A DNA stretch of 16,588 bases, taken from NCBI GenBank assembly GCA_014729615.1, contig WJJQ01000045.1:1-16588 (forward strand). The letters run 5' to 3'. Every line of letters starts with the position of its first letter. Position 1 is the first letter of the stretch. Below, one piece after another: positions 14,585-16,588 of the stretch. The translations under genes were made by a program, and so were the position numbers. The DNA comes from Candidatus Peregrinibacteria bacterium (GTDB lineage: Bacteria; Patescibacteriota; Gracilibacteria; UBA1369). Under the pieces are notes generated by a model that searched no databases, was not told the origin of the DNA, and was given only the letters and a program-made list of their open reading frames with translations.

Positions 14585-15699
14585 TATTTAACGATTTTTA
14601 TTGTTTCGATGGCAATTTGTTTTTCTTCGTCGGTGGGAATAACGAAGATTTTAACTTTACTTGTTTTGTCGCTAATTACAATGTTATCTTTTTTGTTGAG
14701 TTTTTGATCGAGTTTTATACCAAGATGTTTAAGGTTTTCGCATGTTTTTGTTCTTATGTAATGCGCGTGTTCACCAATTCCGCCCGTAAATGTGATCGCG
14801 TCCAGCCCTTGAAGAGGCACAGTATAGGATGCGATATATTTGGCCAGGCGATAACAAAGTACTTCCAAAGCCAATTTTGGCCCCGGTTTTTTGTTGTTGG
14901 CCCATAAATCACGCATATCTGAACTTAAATTTGAAATACCCAGTAATCCCGATTTTTTATTTAATATTTCGTCGACCTGCTCTGGTGTTCGATTTAATTT
15001 TTTTATTAAAAAAAGTGGTATTGCAGGGTCAATGTCGCCGCTTCTTGTGCCCATGGGAATTCCCTCCAAGGGTGTAAAGCCCATGCTTGTATCAACAGAC
15101 TTACCATTAAGCACGGCGGAGACACTTGATCCATTCCCCAAATGACATACAACAATTCTTGTTTTTTTCTTTTTCAGTAATTTCGCGGTTTGATTGCTTA
15201 CATAGGCATGACTGGTACCGTGGAATCCATATTTTCTAATTTTATCTTTTTTGTATAAATTATAGGGGAGAGGGTAAATAAATGCTTTTTCAGGAAGAGA
15301 TTCATGAAAAGCAGTGTCGAAAACAGCAACTTGCGGAATTTTTTTTAGCGTTTTGGAGCAACTTTCAATCACTTTTAAATTGTGTGGATTGTGTAGAGGC
15401 GCCAGTTTAAATAAACTTTTTATTTGCTTTTCAACTTTGGCATTAATTCTAACAGGATTTTTAAACATGTCTCCTCCATGGACCACTCTGTGTCCCACAG
15501 CCGTTATTTCCTTTAAACTTGTAATTACTCCGGTTTTTTTCAAGTGATCCAATGCTTTTTTTAAAGCATCGCTATGATTTTTAGTCTCACCGTTTTGACC
15601 TATTCTCTCCATCAAACCGTCGGCGAGAGTTTCAATTTTTTTATTGAAAAGTTTATATTTTAGCGACGAGGAACCTGCGTTTAGTATTAAAATTTTCAT
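14584..15699 (-). CDS. ackA: Acetate kinase
   Basis: This 371-residue protein has the acetate kinase signatures in order: N7 in LILNAGSSSLKY, R71 in GHRVVHGG, D128 in VFDTAFH, H160 in GFHGTSH, H186 in HLGNGSS, R219 in GTRSGD, the adenosine-site GGIGEH (306-311), and E357 in PTDEE. It makes ATP and acetate from acetyl phosphate, or the reverse. All catalytic residues are kept. It is shorter than the usual 395-400 residues because of compact loops, a reduction common in small genomes. The gene follows pta by 6 bases and shares one base with the next gene, so the three form an operon. Confidence 0.97.
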   Translation of the reverse strand: MKILILNAGSSSLKYKLFNKKIETLADGLMERIGQNGETKNHSDALKKALDHLKKTGVITSLKEITAVGHRVVHGGDMFKNPVRINAKVEKQIKSLFKLAPLHNPHNLKVIESCSKTLKKIPQVAVFDTAFHESLPEKAFIYPLPYNLYKKDKIRKYGFHGTSHAYVSNQTAKLLKKKKTRIVVCHLGNGSSVSAVLNGKSVDTSMGFTPLEGIPMGTRSGDIDPAIPLFLIKKLNRTPEQVDEILNKKSGLLGISNLSSDMRDLWANNKKPGPKLALEVLCYRLAKYIASYTVPLQGLDAITFTGGIGEHAHYIRTKTCENLKHLGIKLDQKLNKKDNIVISDKTSKVKIFVIPTDEEKQIAIETIKIVK

Positions 15700-15705
15700 T
15701 TGGAA

Positions 15706-16588
15706 TCAATTAAATTTATATTTAGAATCAGCTGATTCGCATACGGTAAATGCGGTTAAATTTACAATATCAATCCAGCCGCACCCTCTGGATAAATCAT
15801 TAACCGGTTTTTTTAATCCTTGTAAAATTGGACCGACAGCTTTTGCGCCGGCAAGTCTCTCGGTTAATTTATAGGCAATATTTCCTGACTCGAGATTGGG
15901 GAAAATAAGCAAATTGGCGTCTCCTTTAATGCTTGATTTCGGGTTTTTTATTGTTGCAACCTCGGGTACCAATGCCGCGTCAACTTGTAATTCACCATCG
16001 ATAATTAATTTAGAATTTTTTATTTTCGCCAGCTTTATACCTTTTTTAATTTTTTCTATGTTTGGATGCTTGGCCGAACCCTTGGTTGAAAAGGAAAGTA
16101 CGGCAATTTTTGGTTTAAGACCGAACTTTTTGGCTGTTTCATTGCTGTCGCAAATTATTTCAGATAAAGTTTTTGCATCAGGATCAATATTTATTGCGCA
16201 ATCGGCGAACATAAGTGTTCTATTACCCAACTGAATAAAGAAAACTCCGGATACTTTATGAAATTTTTCTTTGGTTTTAATAATCTGTAATGCGGGCCTT
16301 ATTGCATTGGCGGTTGGAGAAATCAGTCCCGTTACTATTCCATCGGCAATTCCTTCGAACAGTGTAATGCAAGCAAAGTAGTTTTTATCTTTAATAAGTT
16401 TGTTTGCCTTACTGAGAGTCAGGCCTTTATTTTTTCTAAGTTTATAAAGTATGCCCGCAAAATTTTTACTGTGCTCATTTTGATTTAAAAACTTAACCCT
16501 TTCCCAGTTTAATCTTATTTTATTTTGCTTTGCCAATTCTTTGAATTTTGTTTCGTTTTCAATTAAAAGGGGAGTGCAAATATTATCT
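15706..16588 (-). CDS. pta: Phosphate acetyltransferase, N-terminus cut by window edge
   Basis: The frame stays open from its stop (15706) to the right edge, giving 293 visible residues. The TTG at 16534-16536 is not the real start, because the preceding codons (ICTPLLIENETKFKELAK) match the family. About 30-40 N-terminal residues lie outside. Typical Pta segments are TLFEGIADGIVTG, MFADCAINIDPDAKTLSEI, DGELQVDAALVPEVA, and GDANLLIFPNLESGNIAYK followed by GPILQGLKKPVNDLSRG. The enzyme converts acetyl-CoA and phosphate to acetyl phosphate, the substrate of the adjacent acetate kinase, and so supports substrate-level ATP formation. It is the short form without the N-terminal DRTGG and AAA-like domains of enteric Pta. 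Its promoter is outside the window. Confidence 0.93.
   Translation of the reverse strand, partial: DNICTPLLIENETKFKELAKQNKIRLNWERVKFLNQNEHSKNFAGILYKLRKNKGLTLSKANKLIKDKNYFACITLFEGIADGIVTGLISPTANAIRPALQIIKTKEKFHKVSGVFFIQLGNRTLMFADCAINIDPDAKTLSEIICDSNETAKKFGLKPKIAVLSFSTKGSAKHPNIEKIKKGIKLAKIKNSKLIIDGELQVDAALVPEVATIKNPKSSIKGDANLLIFPNLESGNIAYKLTERLAGAKAVGPILQGLKKPVNDLSRGCGWIDIVNLTAFTVCESADSKYKFN

Noticed and set aside
16534..16536. TTG as the start of pta
   Set aside because: The frame stays open to the window edge and the upstream codons match the family, so this is an internal leucine codon.
1..16588. Alternative genetic code with UGA as glycine (Gracilibacteria-type)
   Set aside because: TGA ends several genes at sensible family lengths (2838-2840, 6017-6019, 10457-10459), and the conserved proteins read through without needing UGA as a sense codon.

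Overview
The window is a compact, AT-rich stretch of bacterial chromosome. It most resembles the Candidate Phyla Radiation (Patescibacteria), possibly a Peregrinibacteria-like lineage; this placement is inferred from gene style, not from a marker phylogeny. The signs are small divergent housekeeping proteins, short or overlapping gene junctions, many orphan membrane and helical proteins, envelope proteins with SLH and NodB domains, and fermentative acetate genes. TGA acts as a true stop at several gene ends (for example at 2838-2840, 6017-6019 and 10457-10459), so this is not a Gracilibacteria/Absconditabacteria genome that reads UGA as glycine. I found no mobile element, CRISPR array, rRNA or origin. 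None of the 20 visible gene starts carries a Shine-Dalgarno motif.

Layout. 1-1170 (minus): a truncated zinc-ribbon protein and a HAD phosphatase. 1243-2878 (plus): an extended -10 promoter, a YgjV-like membrane protein, a small coiled-coil membrane protein and an RBBP9/YdeN-type serine hydrolase. 2838-5138 (minus): a NodB-type polysaccharide deacetylase directly behind a 518-residue protein built from seven 52-residue helical repeats. 5239-6292 (minus): a class I methyltransferase overlapped by a small helical, HEPN-like protein. 6373-6447 (minus): tRNA-Glu(UUC) with its own promoter. 6558-10197 (minus): the conserved rpmH-rnpA-yidC-jag cluster behind a strong sigma70-type promoter, continuing through overlapping junctions into an SLH-RlpA fusion and an FtsL/DivIC-like protein. 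10218-11026 (minus): a PabA/TrpG glutamine amidotransferase coupled to a two-helix membrane protein. 11097-13088 (plus): a large PP2C-like, transmembrane, coiled-coil, beta-propeller protein. 13085-16588 (minus): pta and ackA, with a translationally coupled glycosyltransferase that has an S23-type four-helix-bundle domain fused to its N-terminus.

How the genes work together. Pta and AckA make ATP from acetyl-CoA by substrate-level phosphorylation, and the coupled GT28-type enzyme probably makes membrane glycolipid. RpmH and RnpA serve translation and tRNA maturation. YidC inserts membrane proteins and Jag is its usual RNA-binding neighbour. The SLH-RlpA and FtsL-like proteins point to wall remodelling and division, as does the deacetylase elsewhere.

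The most unusual items are the S23-glycosyltransferase fusion, the 52-residue repeat protein, the PP2C-like protein that appears to have lost its catalytic residues, and a YidC whose extracytoplasmic insert looks like an Ig-like fold rather than the classical P1 domain. No complete defence or mobile system is visible.
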